Assembly: GCA_023251335.1 (NCBI GenBank)
Contig: JAHEZA010000005.1
Location: 1-18,983, forward strand
Direction: 5' to 3'
Origin: Chitinophagaceae bacterium
GTDB lineage: Bacteria; Bacteroidota; Bacteroidia; Chitinophagales; Chitinophagaceae
Length of the DNA stretch: 18,983 bases
Under the pieces are notes generated by a model, which was not told the DNA's origin, made no database searches, and saw only the letters and a program-made list of their open reading frames with translations. A program made the position numbers and the translations under genes. The first letter of the stretch is position 1. Each line of letters opens with the position of its first letter. Below, piece by piece: positions 8,742 through 16,392 of this stretch.

Positions 8742-8780
8742 TGCTCATTCATGCCTGAAGATATGAATGAGCATTTTTTT
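8742..8780 (+). terminator. Perfect 11-bp hairpin plus T7 covering the aminotransferase start codon
   Basis: TGCTCATTCAT (8742-8752) and ATGAATGAGCA (8763-8773) are exact reverse complements with a 10-nt loop, followed by seven T residues (8774-8780). This has the form of an intrinsic terminator for the response regulator transcript. It also spans both possible start codons of the next gene: ATG 8751-8753 begins in the left arm and ATG 8763-8765 opens the right arm. It may therefore act as an attenuator or as a translation-blocking hairpin. Confidence 0.7.
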
Positions 8781-9602
8781 ATTTACAATGGCCAATATTT
8801 TCGGAAGGGCGAACCGGCTGTAAGCGCGGGTAATAACGGCTTACGTTATGGCGATGGTTTATTTGAAACCATGAGGATGCAGGATGGGCGAATATTGAAT
8901 TCTGCTTTTCATTTTGAAAGATTATTTTCCGGAATGAACGTATTGCAATTTGAAATCCCGACATATTTTTCGCAGAGGTTTTTTGAAGATATAGTAAACC
9001 AACTTTTAATAAAGAATTCTATTCAGCAACATGCGCGAATCCGGTTGATGATTTTTCGGGGTGATAGCAACAATTTTGATTCTGAAAAAAATGCTACTAA
9101 TTACATCATAGAGACGTCGCCGTTGGCGGACAAATTAGAATTGAATAAAGACGGATTGACCGTGGATATTTTCCCTGATGCCCGAAAGTGTTGCGATCTG
9201 TTCTCTGGTTTGAAATCCAACAATTATCTGCGCTCCGTTTTGGCTGGATTGTTTGCCAAAAAAAATCAATTAGATGAAGCGATCATTTTGAATTCGCTGG
9301 AAAGAGTATCCGAAACAGCCATCGCGAATATTTTTATAATTAATGGCAATAACATTTATACGCCACCATTATCTGAAGGCTGTGTGGCAGGCACGATGCG
9401 CCGGTGGATGCTGGAAAAATTTTCATTAAAAAATTATTTGGTTTCTGAAAGAGCGCTTCCAATCGATGAATTGTTGGAAGCGGATGAATTTTTTCTCACC
9501 AATGCAATTCATCAAATTCGCTGGGTGAAAAATTTCAGAAACAAGATTTATAGGAATGAAAAAGTGAATGAGATTTTTAAGTATGTTCAAGAAAATCTGT
9601 AA
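8751..9602 (+). CDS. Class IV PLP-dependent aminotransferase / aminodeoxychorismate lyase-like
   Basis: This 283-residue protein is a fold-type IV PLP enzyme. Visible signatures: YNGQYFRKGEPAVSAGNNGLRYGDGLFETMR at the N-terminus (given here in the family's usual order of substrate-side loop and GDG-FET motif), catalytic Lys155 in GLKSNNYL, ERVSETAIANIFI with the PLP-binding Glu, and the phosphate-binding PPLSEGCVAGTMRRWM. The family covers branched-chain and D-amino acid aminotransferases and aminodeoxychorismate lyase (PabC); the sequence alone does not choose between them, and no pabA/pabB or ilv genes are adjacent. The start is either ATG 8751 or ATG 8763; both lie inside the hairpin at 8742-8773. 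Conserved sequence begins at about residue 9, so the start cannot lie further downstream. Confidence 0.85.
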   Translation: MPEDMNEHFFIYNGQYFRKGEPAVSAGNNGLRYGDGLFETMRMQDGRILNSAFHFERLFSGMNVLQFEIPTYFSQRFFEDIVNQLLIKNSIQQHARIRLMIFRGDSNNFDSEKNATNYIIETSPLADKLELNKDGLTVDIFPDARKCCDLFSGLKSNNYLRSVLAGLFAKKNQLDEAIILNSLERVSETAIANIFIINGNNIYTPPLSEGCVAGTMRRWMLEKFSLKNYLVSERALPIDELLEADEFFLTNAIHQIRWVKNFRNKIYRNEKVNEIFKYVQENL

Positions 9603-9731
9603 TGGTAGCTTTTGATATATTCTGGATCGCTCCTTCTTACAATGATGGCCCAGACATAATATACAGACGCTTTAACAGCAGACGAACTTTTATTTAAAAT
9701 CTCTGTTTAGATGTTTATGGAAACGCAAATA

Positions 9732-9740
9732 TAATTTTGT
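9732..9740 (+). promoter_or_regulatory. Candidate -7 promoter box for the DUF4105-hydrolase pair
   Basis: TAATTTTGT matches the Bacteroidota -7 consensus TAnnTTTGY and lies 94 nt before the TTG start. No convincing -33 TTTG is seen at the usual distance. The rest of the 232-bp gap (9603-9834) holds no ORF; TCTGG/CCAGA arms enclose a loose loop at about 9619-9652 with no T-tract. Confidence 0.35.
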
Positions 9741-9834
9741 CACATTATAAAACGATTCCCGTTTTTATTAAATAATTTTACTCATAAATAATTCTCATAT
9801 ATTTCGGGTCGAACACTAATAAATTTTTAAACCT

Positions 9835-11016
9835 TTGTCAACTTTTAAATTTAAATCTGTAATTAGAATAATTACCATCGTCTTTTTACTTTTTACTTCC
9901 GCAAAATTGTCCGCACAAAATGACTCATGTCATTTAAGAATAAGCCTCCTCACAGCCACGCCCGGCGAAGAGTTGTACTCCACGTTTGGCCATAGCGCAT
10001 TGCGTTTAACGGACAGCGTTAGAAACCTGGATATCGTATTTAATTACGGCACGTTTAATTTTGAGGAGCCTAATTTCTACCTGAAATTTGTGAGAGGAAA
10101 ACTTCCCTTCTACTTATCACCCGACAAGTTTGACGATTTTATGGTGGAATATCAGGAAGAAAACAGGGGCGTCACCGAACAGGTTCTGAATTTGAACTGC
10201 TACGAGAAGGAGCGCATTTATTCGTTGCTAAATGAAAACATGATGGGGCCAAACAGAAAGTATAAATATGATTTTACTTTTGATAATTGTACAACAAGGC
10301 TACGCGATCTTATTGAGAAAGCTTCCGATTCAACGGTTCACTTTGGCAACGTGATACAGAAGGCAATGACATTTCGGGATCTCATTTATGAATATCTAAA
10401 CAAGAATGATAAACAATGGAGCAAACTGGGTATCGATATTTTGCTCGGCAGCAGAATGGATGTAGCAGCTACGCCCTACCAGGTCATGTTCCTGCCGGAA
10501 TACCTGATGAAAACACTTGACAGCTCTACAATACATTCGCAGCCATTGGTAAGTGATAAGCGCGTTATTTTGAAAATGGATCATTCTAAAAATGAAAAAA
10601 ATAATTTAGCGCATCCGTTTTTTTTATTTGTTTGCCTCTTTGTAATCATCGCATTTTTGAGTTTTTCTAAAAATTCATTTATTCAAAAATTGCTGGCTTC
10701 ATTGGATGGAATATTATTTTTTATAACAGGGCTTCTGGGTATTTTATTAATTTTTATGTGGACAGGAACCGATCATGTCATGTGTCGCGATAACTATAAC
10801 CTCCTATGGGCCTGGCCTACCAATGTTGTAAGTGCATTTTATATTCATTCCAAAAAAGGCTGGGCAAAAAAATATTTTATTATTTATGCTGTTTTTAATA
10901 TTATTCTTATAGCGCTTTGGCGTGTGATTCCGCAGCATTTGAACCCCGTGTTGATTCCAGTGATTGCTATTTTAATTTTCAGGAGTTTAATTTATATAAT
11001 AAGAAGAGATAAATAA
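9835..11016 (+). CDS. DUF4105 (Lnb N-terminal-like) protein with C-terminal membrane segments
   Basis: A 393-residue exported protein. Residues 1-27 are a signal peptide ending KLSAQ. Residues about 30-240 match the DUF4105/Lnb N-terminal periplasmic domain: TPGEELYSTFGHSALRL with His53, then FNYGTFNF and DFTFDNCTTRLRDLIEKA with Asn151-Cys152. A His followed later by an Asn-Cys pair recalls the permuted NlpC/P60-LRAT type of papain-like fold, so a Cys/His hydrolase or amidase is possible (inference). Residues about 258-390 hold four or five hydrophobic segments, so the catalytic domain is tethered to the inner membrane facing the periplasm. The start is TTG: an in-frame TAA lies at 9820-9822, and the only other option before conserved sequence is ATT at 9823. 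The stop overlaps the next ATG by one base. Confidence 0.8.
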   Translation: MSTFKFKSVIRIITIVFLLFTSAKLSAQNDSCHLRISLLTATPGEELYSTFGHSALRLTDSVRNLDIVFNYGTFNFEEPNFYLKFVRGKLPFYLSPDKFDDFMVEYQEENRGVTEQVLNLNCYEKERIYSLLNENMMGPNRKYKYDFTFDNCTTRLRDLIEKASDSTVHFGNVIQKAMTFRDLIYEYLNKNDKQWSKLGIDILLGSRMDVAATPYQVMFLPEYLMKTLDSSTIHSQPLVSDKRVILKMDHSKNEKNNLAHPFFLFVCLFVIIAFLSFSKNSFIQKLLASLDGILFFITGLLGILLIFMWTGTDHVMCRDNYNLLWAWPTNVVSAFYIHSKKGWAKKYFIIYAVFNIILIALWRVIPQHLNPVLIPVIAILIFRSLIYIIRRDK

Positions 11017-11813
11017 TGCCACACATTTTATTTCGGAATAAAAAAATATTTTACCGCACAGAAGGCGTTGGGAAACCAATTATGCTTTTGCATGGCTTTG
11101 GGGAAGATGAAACTATTTGGAACCGGCAGATCAACCTGCTTTCTGAAAAGTATTATTTAATTATTCCTGATATTCCAGGAAGTGGCCAATCCGAAATGCT
11201 CGATGGGAAATGCACAATGGAAGATTATGCGGAGGTGATAAAAGCAATTGCAGACAAAGAAAATGTTTCAAAGTTCAGCCTTATCGGGCATAGTATGGGT
11301 GGGTATATCACGCTCGCTTTTGCGGAAAAATATCCCGGACTTTTAAATTCTTTTGGCCTCTTTCATTCCTCCGCATTTGCTGATGATGAAAATAAAAAAG
11401 ATACAAGAAGAAAAGGAATTGATTTTATGCAAAAAAATGGGTCAGAGGCTTTTCTGAAAACATCTGTTCCCAATTTATTTTCAGAACAAACCAAAAAAGA
11501 AAGACCGGAATTAATAAATCAATTATTGACAATCGGGAAAAATATTTCAGCCGGGGCGTTGGTACAGTATTATGAAGCAATGATATTGCGTCCTAACAGG
11601 ATTTCCGTTTTGAAATCATTTTTAAAACCCATCCTTTTTATTATTGGAAAATATGATAATGCAGTGCCATTAGGCGCCTCCCTACAACAGTGCCATCTTC
11701 CTTCAAAAGCTATTATCCACGTTCTGAAATATTCAGGGCATATGGGCATGTGGGAGGAAGATAAGTTATCTTCTATTTACTTATTGGATTTTCTAAAAGA
11801 TATTAATAAATAA
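11016..11813 (+). CDS. Alpha/beta hydrolase
   Basis: A complete 265-residue single-domain alpha/beta hydrolase of the esterase/lipase/haloperoxidase-like group. It shows the oxyanion HGFG motif (residues 26-29), the conserved DIPGSGQS loop, the nucleophile elbow GHSMGG with Ser93, an acid in GKYDNAVP (Asp214) and catalytic His242 in YSGHMGMW. There is no signal peptide, so it is cytoplasmic. The ATG shares its A with the TAA of the DUF4105 gene (TAATG), so the two are translationally coupled and likely act in the same process. The substrate cannot be predicted from the sequence. Confidence 0.88.
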   Translation: MPHILFRNKKIFYRTEGVGKPIMLLHGFGEDETIWNRQINLLSEKYYLIIPDIPGSGQSEMLDGKCTMEDYAEVIKAIADKENVSKFSLIGHSMGGYITLAFAEKYPGLLNSFGLFHSSAFADDENKKDTRRKGIDFMQKNGSEAFLKTSVPNLFSEQTKKERPELINQLLTIGKNISAGALVQYYEAMILRPNRISVLKSFLKPILFIIGKYDNAVPLGASLQQCHLPSKAIIHVLKYSGHMGMWEEDKLSSIYLLDFLKDINK

Positions 11814-11834
11814 GCACATTCTTGAAAACTAATA

Positions 11835-11869
11835 TTGTTCATTTCGGCAACCGGGGAATTTAGATTTGT
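11835..11869 (+). promoter_or_regulatory. Candidate promoter (-33 TTG and -7 TAGATTTGT) for the secreted PKD protein
   Basis: TAGATTTGT at 11861-11869 is a full match to TAnnTTTGY, and TTG at 11835-11837 lies 23 nt upstream, within the spacing seen for Bacteroidota promoters. The -7 box ends 33 nt before the ATG at 11903, giving a normal leader length. This is the best promoter match in the window. Confidence 0.5.
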
Positions 11870-11902
11870 CGTTGATAAAAGGTAATTTGCAACTTTTAGA
11901 AA

Positions 11903-14512
11903 ATGAAGAAAATACTTTTTTTAATACCGGTGTTGTTTTTGATAGTCAACTGCGAGGCCCATCATATTATTGGCGGGGAGATGACGTATCAATATTTAGG
12001 TAAAGGTGCTGCAGCCAACACGAGCAAATACCTGATCACGCTGAAAATATTCCGCGACCAAAACGCGCCTCCGGGTACGGCTTTGATGCCTGATGAAGTT
12101 TACATTGGGATATTCAACAATGATAACAATCAGCAATACCAAGGGCCAAATCCGTATTACATTGTGCAGAAAGGCAGTGAAAGCATGGTAACCGTAAATG
12201 CTTTGCCGCCATGTATCAATAATGCACCTAATCTCAATTACCATGTAGGTGTTTTTTCGTTTTCCGTTGATTTGCCGGATAACGGTAAAGGCTACACGGC
12301 CACATTTCAAACCTGCTGTAGAGTAGATAATATTAACAACGTTGAGAACTTTGGTGGCAGTGAAACCGGTTCTACGTTCAGTTGTGAGATTCCACCAGCT
12401 ATCTATAAAGATAATGGACCTGAATTTTCTACCAGTATAGATGTAATCTGTGGTGGAAAACCCTTTAAGTTACAATTTAATGCTATCGATGCAGACAATG
12501 ATTCGTTGGTATATTCTTTCACGAACGCGTATGATGGAGGGTCATTTAGAAATGCCAATAATGCCAACCCTTCCGCCCCTCCCTATAATTCGGTTTCATA
12601 TTATAATGGCTTCACGTCGGATGCCCCGCTTGGCAATAAAGCCACCATTGATTCTCACACAGGCTATATCAGTGGTATCGCGCCGCAGGTAGGAAAATAT
12701 GTTTTAAGTGTAAAAGTGCAATCATATAGACACGACACATTGATCAGCGAACACAGGAAAGATTTTATTATCAATGTTTCGGATTGCAATTTCGCAGGGG
12801 CAATGCTGAACCCAAAACCCGTTATTTGCGACAGCTTTAATGTAGCATTTAACAATGATAATACGTCCCCGTTAAATAAGACTTTCTTATGGACTTTCGG
12901 TGATCCCGCCTCTGGTACAGCAGATACTTCTTCTTTACCAAGTCCAATGCATGTGTATTCAGATACGGGTACGTTTGTTTATAAGCTGGTAGTCAATCCA
13001 GGACAGCAATGCCGCGATTCTACCACGCAGGTAGTAAAAGTGTACCCCGGATTTTATCCAGCCTTTAGTGTCGATGGGCAATGTATTAATTCTCCTATTC
13101 TTTTTAAGGATATGACAACATCTACTTACGGTGTCGTTAGTAAATGGCTATGGAATTTTGCAGACCCGGCGAGTACGACCGATAGTGCTATTATAAAAAA
13201 TCCATCGTACAGCTATGCTGTTGAAGGTTCGTATCCCGTTCAGCTAACGGTTTTCAACAGCAAAGGTTGTCAAAAATCAATAATTGACACGGTTCTTATA
13301 AAAACACAACCGGATTTTGCTCTAAATAATGACACGTTAATTTGCAATATTGATACGTTGCAACTTACGGGTTTTGGAACCGGGACTATTTCATGGACAC
13401 CCGATTTTAACATTAACAATCAACACAGTTTTACACCATTGGTTAGTCCGGGAGTTACCACCACTTATTACGCTACCTTAGTAGAAAGCCGTGGTTGTGA
13501 GGCAACCGATTCTGTAAAGGTTAATGTGGTTGATAGAGTAACGCTGGACGCGGGAAGAGATACCACGATTTGTTTAACAGACAGCCTTGTGATGAAACCT
13601 AGTGGTGACGGCCTTCACTACTTGTGGACACCCCAGGCAACTTTTATTAACGATACGGCGAAATATGCCCTGGTGGTTCCCGATGCTAATACGGTCTATC
13701 ATGTAAGAGCCAGCATTGGTAAATGCAATAGCTCGGATAATATTTCGGTAAGAGTGGTTCCTTATCCTAAAGCGAACGCCGGAAATGACACCGCTATATG
13801 TTTTCCTAAAAGCTTTCAATTGCATGCTACAGGCGGAAGTATCTATTCCTGGTCGCCGCCGAATTTTTTAAATAATTCGAAAATTGCAAATCCAATTTCT
13901 TCTCCGCAGGAATCGGTAAGATATGTAGTGCAGGTAAATGATGTATTGGGTTGCCCTAAACCTGTTTTTGACACGGTAATCGTAAAGGTGGAAAAGCTGG
14001 TAGCCGAAGCCGGCCCGCGCGATACTTCTATTGTGGTAGATCAGCCGCTTCAATTGAACGGATCTGGCGCAGATTTTTATGAATGGTCTCCGCCTTCCGG
14101 CTTAAACGATCCGGACATTTCAAACCCTGTGGCACTTTTATCTGATAGCGATAGCATACAATATATTTTGAAGGTGACAAGCGTTGCAGGTTGTGAGGCC
14201 AGGGATACAATCAATGTTAAAGTCTTTAAAGTAAAACCGGATCTTTTTGTGCCCAATGCTTTTACACCCAATGGTGATGGCATGAACGATGTTTTTATGC
14301 CGATACCCGTGGGAATGAAATCGCTGACCTACTTTAAAGTTTATAACCGGCTGGGGCAACTAATTTTTTCCACCAACAAAATAAATAAAGGCTGGGATGG
14401 CAATTTCAAAGGAAGTCCGCAAAGTTCCGGTGTATTTGTATGGACAGCGCAAGGGATAGATTATCTCGATAAAACAATTACTAAGAAAGGAAATGTAACG
14501 CTTATCAGGTAG
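11903..14512 (+). CDS. Type IX secreted PKD/Ig-like multidomain surface protein (type B sorting domain)
   Basis: An 869-residue exported protein. The signal peptide probably ends after NCEA, leaving a mature N-terminus HHIIGGEMTYQYLG, a motif common at the start of large Bacteroidota surface proteins. Two PKD-like domains lie at about 300-380 and 385-465 (WTFGDP at 330-335, WNFADP at 417-422). Four tandem Ig-like repeats follow at about 471-541, 546-620, 624-697 and 701-776, each with the pattern AG-DT-IC, a W-(T/S)-P strand and a GC--(T/D)-V ending; the last repeat has Val in place of the usual Cys. The C-terminus (FVPNAFTPNGDGMNDVF, then VYNRLGQLIFSTN and GWDGNFKG, ending TKKGNVTLIR) is a type B sorting domain (gliding motility-associated C-terminal domain). 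No enzymatic domain is seen; an adhesive or structural role is inferred. Confidence 0.9.
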   Translation: MKKILFLIPVLFLIVNCEAHHIIGGEMTYQYLGKGAAANTSKYLITLKIFRDQNAPPGTALMPDEVYIGIFNNDNNQQYQGPNPYYIVQKGSESMVTVNALPPCINNAPNLNYHVGVFSFSVDLPDNGKGYTATFQTCCRVDNINNVENFGGSETGSTFSCEIPPAIYKDNGPEFSTSIDVICGGKPFKLQFNAIDADNDSLVYSFTNAYDGGSFRNANNANPSAPPYNSVSYYNGFTSDAPLGNKATIDSHTGYISGIAPQVGKYVLSVKVQSYRHDTLISEHRKDFIINVSDCNFAGAMLNPKPVICDSFNVAFNNDNTSPLNKTFLWTFGDPASGTADTSSLPSPMHVYSDTGTFVYKLVVNPGQQCRDSTTQVVKVYPGFYPAFSVDGQCINSPILFKDMTTSTYGVVSKWLWNFADPASTTDSAIIKNPSYSYAVEGSYPVQLTVFNSKGCQKSIIDTVLIKTQPDFALNNDTLICNIDTLQLTGFGTGTISWTPDFNINNQHSFTPLVSPGVTTTYYATLVESRGCEATDSVKVNVVDRVTLDAGRDTTICLTDSLVMKPSGDGLHYLWTPQATFINDTAKYALVVPDANTVYHVRASIGKCNSSDNISVRVVPYPKANAGNDTAICFPKSFQLHATGGSIYSWSPPNFLNNSKIANPISSPQESVRYVVQVNDVLGCPKPVFDTVIVKVEKLVAEAGPRDTSIVVDQPLQLNGSGADFYEWSPPSGLNDPDISNPVALLSDSDSIQYILKVTSVAGCEARDTINVKVFKVKPDLFVPNAFTPNGDGMNDVFMPIPVGMKSLTYFKVYNRLGQLIFSTNKINKGWDGNFKGSPQSSGVFVWTAQGIDYLDKTITKKGNVTLIR

Positions 14513-14551
14513 ACATTTTTTATTCAGGATAATGACACGAGAACTAAAAAC

Positions 14552-14597
14552 AGGAATCCCTGATAATTGTTTGTTTACTATAAAATCAAAGATTCCT
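14552..14597. terminator. Hairpin with AGTAAACAAA loop, copy 3, between converging genes
   Basis: AGGAATC (14552-14558) pairs perfectly with GATTCCT (14591-14597). The 32-nt loop contains AGTAAACAAA on the - strand (14570-14579), here preceded by T rather than C. T-rich runs follow on both strands (ATTTTCTTT on +, GTTTTTAG on -), so it could end both the PKD-protein and the hexosaminidase transcripts. The long loop is unusual for an intrinsic terminator. Confidence 0.5.
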
Positions 14598-14616
14598 ATT
14601 TTCTTTGAGCATCAGC

Positions 14617-16251
14617 TTATTTTTTAAAATAGCTAATTCCCCAAAAATCATATCGTTTATACATCCCCGGTAGTTCTGAAGAAAATGTATTCCAGTCCTT
14701 GCTGTCCTTAGGTGACCAAACCACTTCGCTCAAAGCGCTTATTCGTGGGAAGATCATGTATTCTACCTTTTGCGGATTGGCCATATATTCTGTCCATACA
14801 TTTCCCTGTGCGCCTAAAATATAGCGCGCCTCAGAAGCATCAAGTTCTTTTGGTATTGGTTCATAGTTGTAAACTTTATCCAATGGAAGAAATCCGCCAA
14901 TGGTAAGGCTATCATCATTTTTCGTTTGCGAATAATCAAGATAGCAATAAGTGGTTGGCGTCATTATTACATCATGGTGTTGCTTAGCGGCTTCTATTCC
15001 TCCTTTCTCGCCGCGCCAGCTCATTACCGTGGCATTAGGCGCCAGGCCACCTTCCAGTATTTCATCCCAGCCGATAATGCTTCTTCCTTTGCTGTTTAAA
15101 TATTTTTCTATCCGTTGAATAAAATAACTCTGCAATCCGTGCTCGTCTTTTAAATTTTTATCTTTTATTAATTTCTGACAAAATTCAGATCGTTTCCAAT
15201 AATCTTTCGGGCATTCGTCGCCACCGATGTGAATGTATTTCGAAGGAAACAAAGCAATTACTTCATCCAGCACATTTTCTAGAAATGTAAAGGTGTATTC
15301 TGAAGGGCAAAACACATCCGGAAAAACGCCCCATGTTTGCTGAACCTGTTTGCCCTCGCGGCTTCCGCTCCATGGAGTTTTGTCGGATATTGCAGTAGGT
15401 TCATTAGGAAAACAACTCAGTTCCGGATAAGCCGCGATAGCGGCAGAGGCATGTCCTGGCATTTCTATTTCAGGAATAATAGTGATGTAGCGATCCTGCG
15501 CATATTTTACTATTTCTTTTATTTGTTCCTGAGTATAAAAACCGCCTTCACGTGTATCATCATTTCCAGTGCCGGGATGATGTCCGATGATGGTTCCATT
15601 TCTATATGCACCCACAGAAGTTAAGCGCGGATATTTTTTTATTTCAATTCTCCAGCCCTGGTCTTCAGTTAGGTGCCAGTGAAACGTATTATATTTTTGA
15701 TAAGCAAGAAGATCAATATATTTTTTTACAAAATCAACATCAAAAAAATGCCGACCTACATCCAGGTGCATTCCACGATATTGAAAACGCGGATAGTCAT
15801 TAATAACTAATTGCGGTATTTCAAAACTGACGTTTCCGTCTGTTGGTTTTTCGGGCGGTAAAAGTTGAAGAAGGGTTTGAACACCGTAAAATAATGCTTC
15901 ATTGCTTATTCCGCTGATATTGATTTCACTGGCTTTCACTGATAAATTATATTCATCTTTTTTTCTTTCATCAGGTTTCAGTAAAGCAAGAATTATTGCA
16001 TTTTTAATATTTTTAGAAGGAGAAATATTTTTTATCGGAAGTGTAAATCCATACAATTTTTTAAGATATACGTTCAGCATATCCGCTACATGCTCAGCGC
16101 TTTTATTAGTAATGACAGTTGTTTTAGAATTGAGATTAAAATTACCTGAATGCATTTCCAGTGATACCGGTTTTGGTATTATGACAACATCATTTTGTCC
16201 AAAGGTTAGGCTACCCGTGAGCATAAGTGTAATTACAAATAAATTTTTCAT
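14617..16251 (-). CDS. GH20 beta-N-acetylhexosaminidase
   Basis: Numbering from ATG 16251 gives 544 residues. A signal peptide ends LTGSLTFGQ, so the enzyme is exported. An N-terminal GH20b-like domain (about 25-145) precedes a GH20 TIM barrel: RFQYRGMHLDVGRHFF, FHWHLTEDQGWRIEIKKYP, PEIEMPGHASAAIAAYP, and the catalytic Asp345-Glu346 pair in HIGGDECPKDYW. Late conserved parts include VMSWRGEKGG, LGAQGNVWTEYM and FPRISALSEVVW. These enzymes remove terminal GlcNAc or GalNAc from chitin oligomers, peptidoglycan fragments or glycans by substrate-assisted catalysis. The frame extends 20 codons upstream to a TTG at 16311, but those residues would put a polar stretch ahead of the signal peptide, so the ATG is preferred. 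It ends toward the converging PKD-protein gene. Confidence 0.93.
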   Translation of the reverse strand: MKNLFVITLMLTGSLTFGQNDVVIIPKPVSLEMHSGNFNLNSKTTVITNKSAEHVADMLNVYLKKLYGFTLPIKNISPSKNIKNAIILALLKPDERKKDEYNLSVKASEINISGISNEALFYGVQTLLQLLPPEKPTDGNVSFEIPQLVINDYPRFQYRGMHLDVGRHFFDVDFVKKYIDLLAYQKYNTFHWHLTEDQGWRIEIKKYPRLTSVGAYRNGTIIGHHPGTGNDDTREGGFYTQEQIKEIVKYAQDRYITIIPEIEMPGHASAAIAAYPELSCFPNEPTAISDKTPWSGSREGKQVQQTWGVFPDVFCPSEYTFTFLENVLDEVIALFPSKYIHIGGDECPKDYWKRSEFCQKLIKDKNLKDEHGLQSYFIQRIEKYLNSKGRSIIGWDEILEGGLAPNATVMSWRGEKGGIEAAKQHHDVIMTPTTYCYLDYSQTKNDDSLTIGGFLPLDKVYNYEPIPKELDASEARYILGAQGNVWTEYMANPQKVEYMIFPRISALSEVVWSPKDSKDWNTFSSELPGMYKRYDFWGISYFKK

Positions 16252-16321
16252 GTAAAATTTTTTAAGTGAATTTTGAAACCACGAAGACCAAAATACAATT
16301 TTAATCTTCAAAGTCTAAAAA

Positions 16322-16362
16322 GAAATTCTTATTTTTTGTTTGTTTACTGCCCGGAAAATTTC
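16322..16362 (-). terminator. Hairpin with AGTAAACAAA loop, copy 4
   Basis: On the - strand GAAATT and AATTTC (positions 16357-16362 and 16322-16327) enclose CAGTAAACAAA (16339-16349), and TTTTT follows AATTTC directly. It lies about 30 nt past the stop of the CocE-like gene and before the hexosaminidase, so it would separate the two units. Its loop and tail closely resemble copy 1 (CAGTAAACAAA, one pyrimidine, an A-rich run, then ATAAG). Confidence 0.42.
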
Positions 16363-16392
16363 AAAAGTTATTTTTCAGTTTCCTAAAGTTGG

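Noticed and set aside
9603..9834. Possible small gene in the gap after the aminotransferase
   Set aside because: Every ATG in the gap opens a frame of only a few codons, and no recognisable peptide was seen on either strand.
16252..16311. Longer hexosaminidase start at TTG 16311
   Set aside because: It would place 20 extra residues ahead of a clean signal peptide that begins at ATG 16251.
1229..16362. AGTAAACAAA elements as promoters, reading TTTGTTTACT on the + strand as a -33/-7-like motif
   Set aside because: Two of the four lie between converging genes where a + strand promoter would serve nothing, and only one shows a TAnnTTTG context. Position downstream of stops fits 3'-end elements better.
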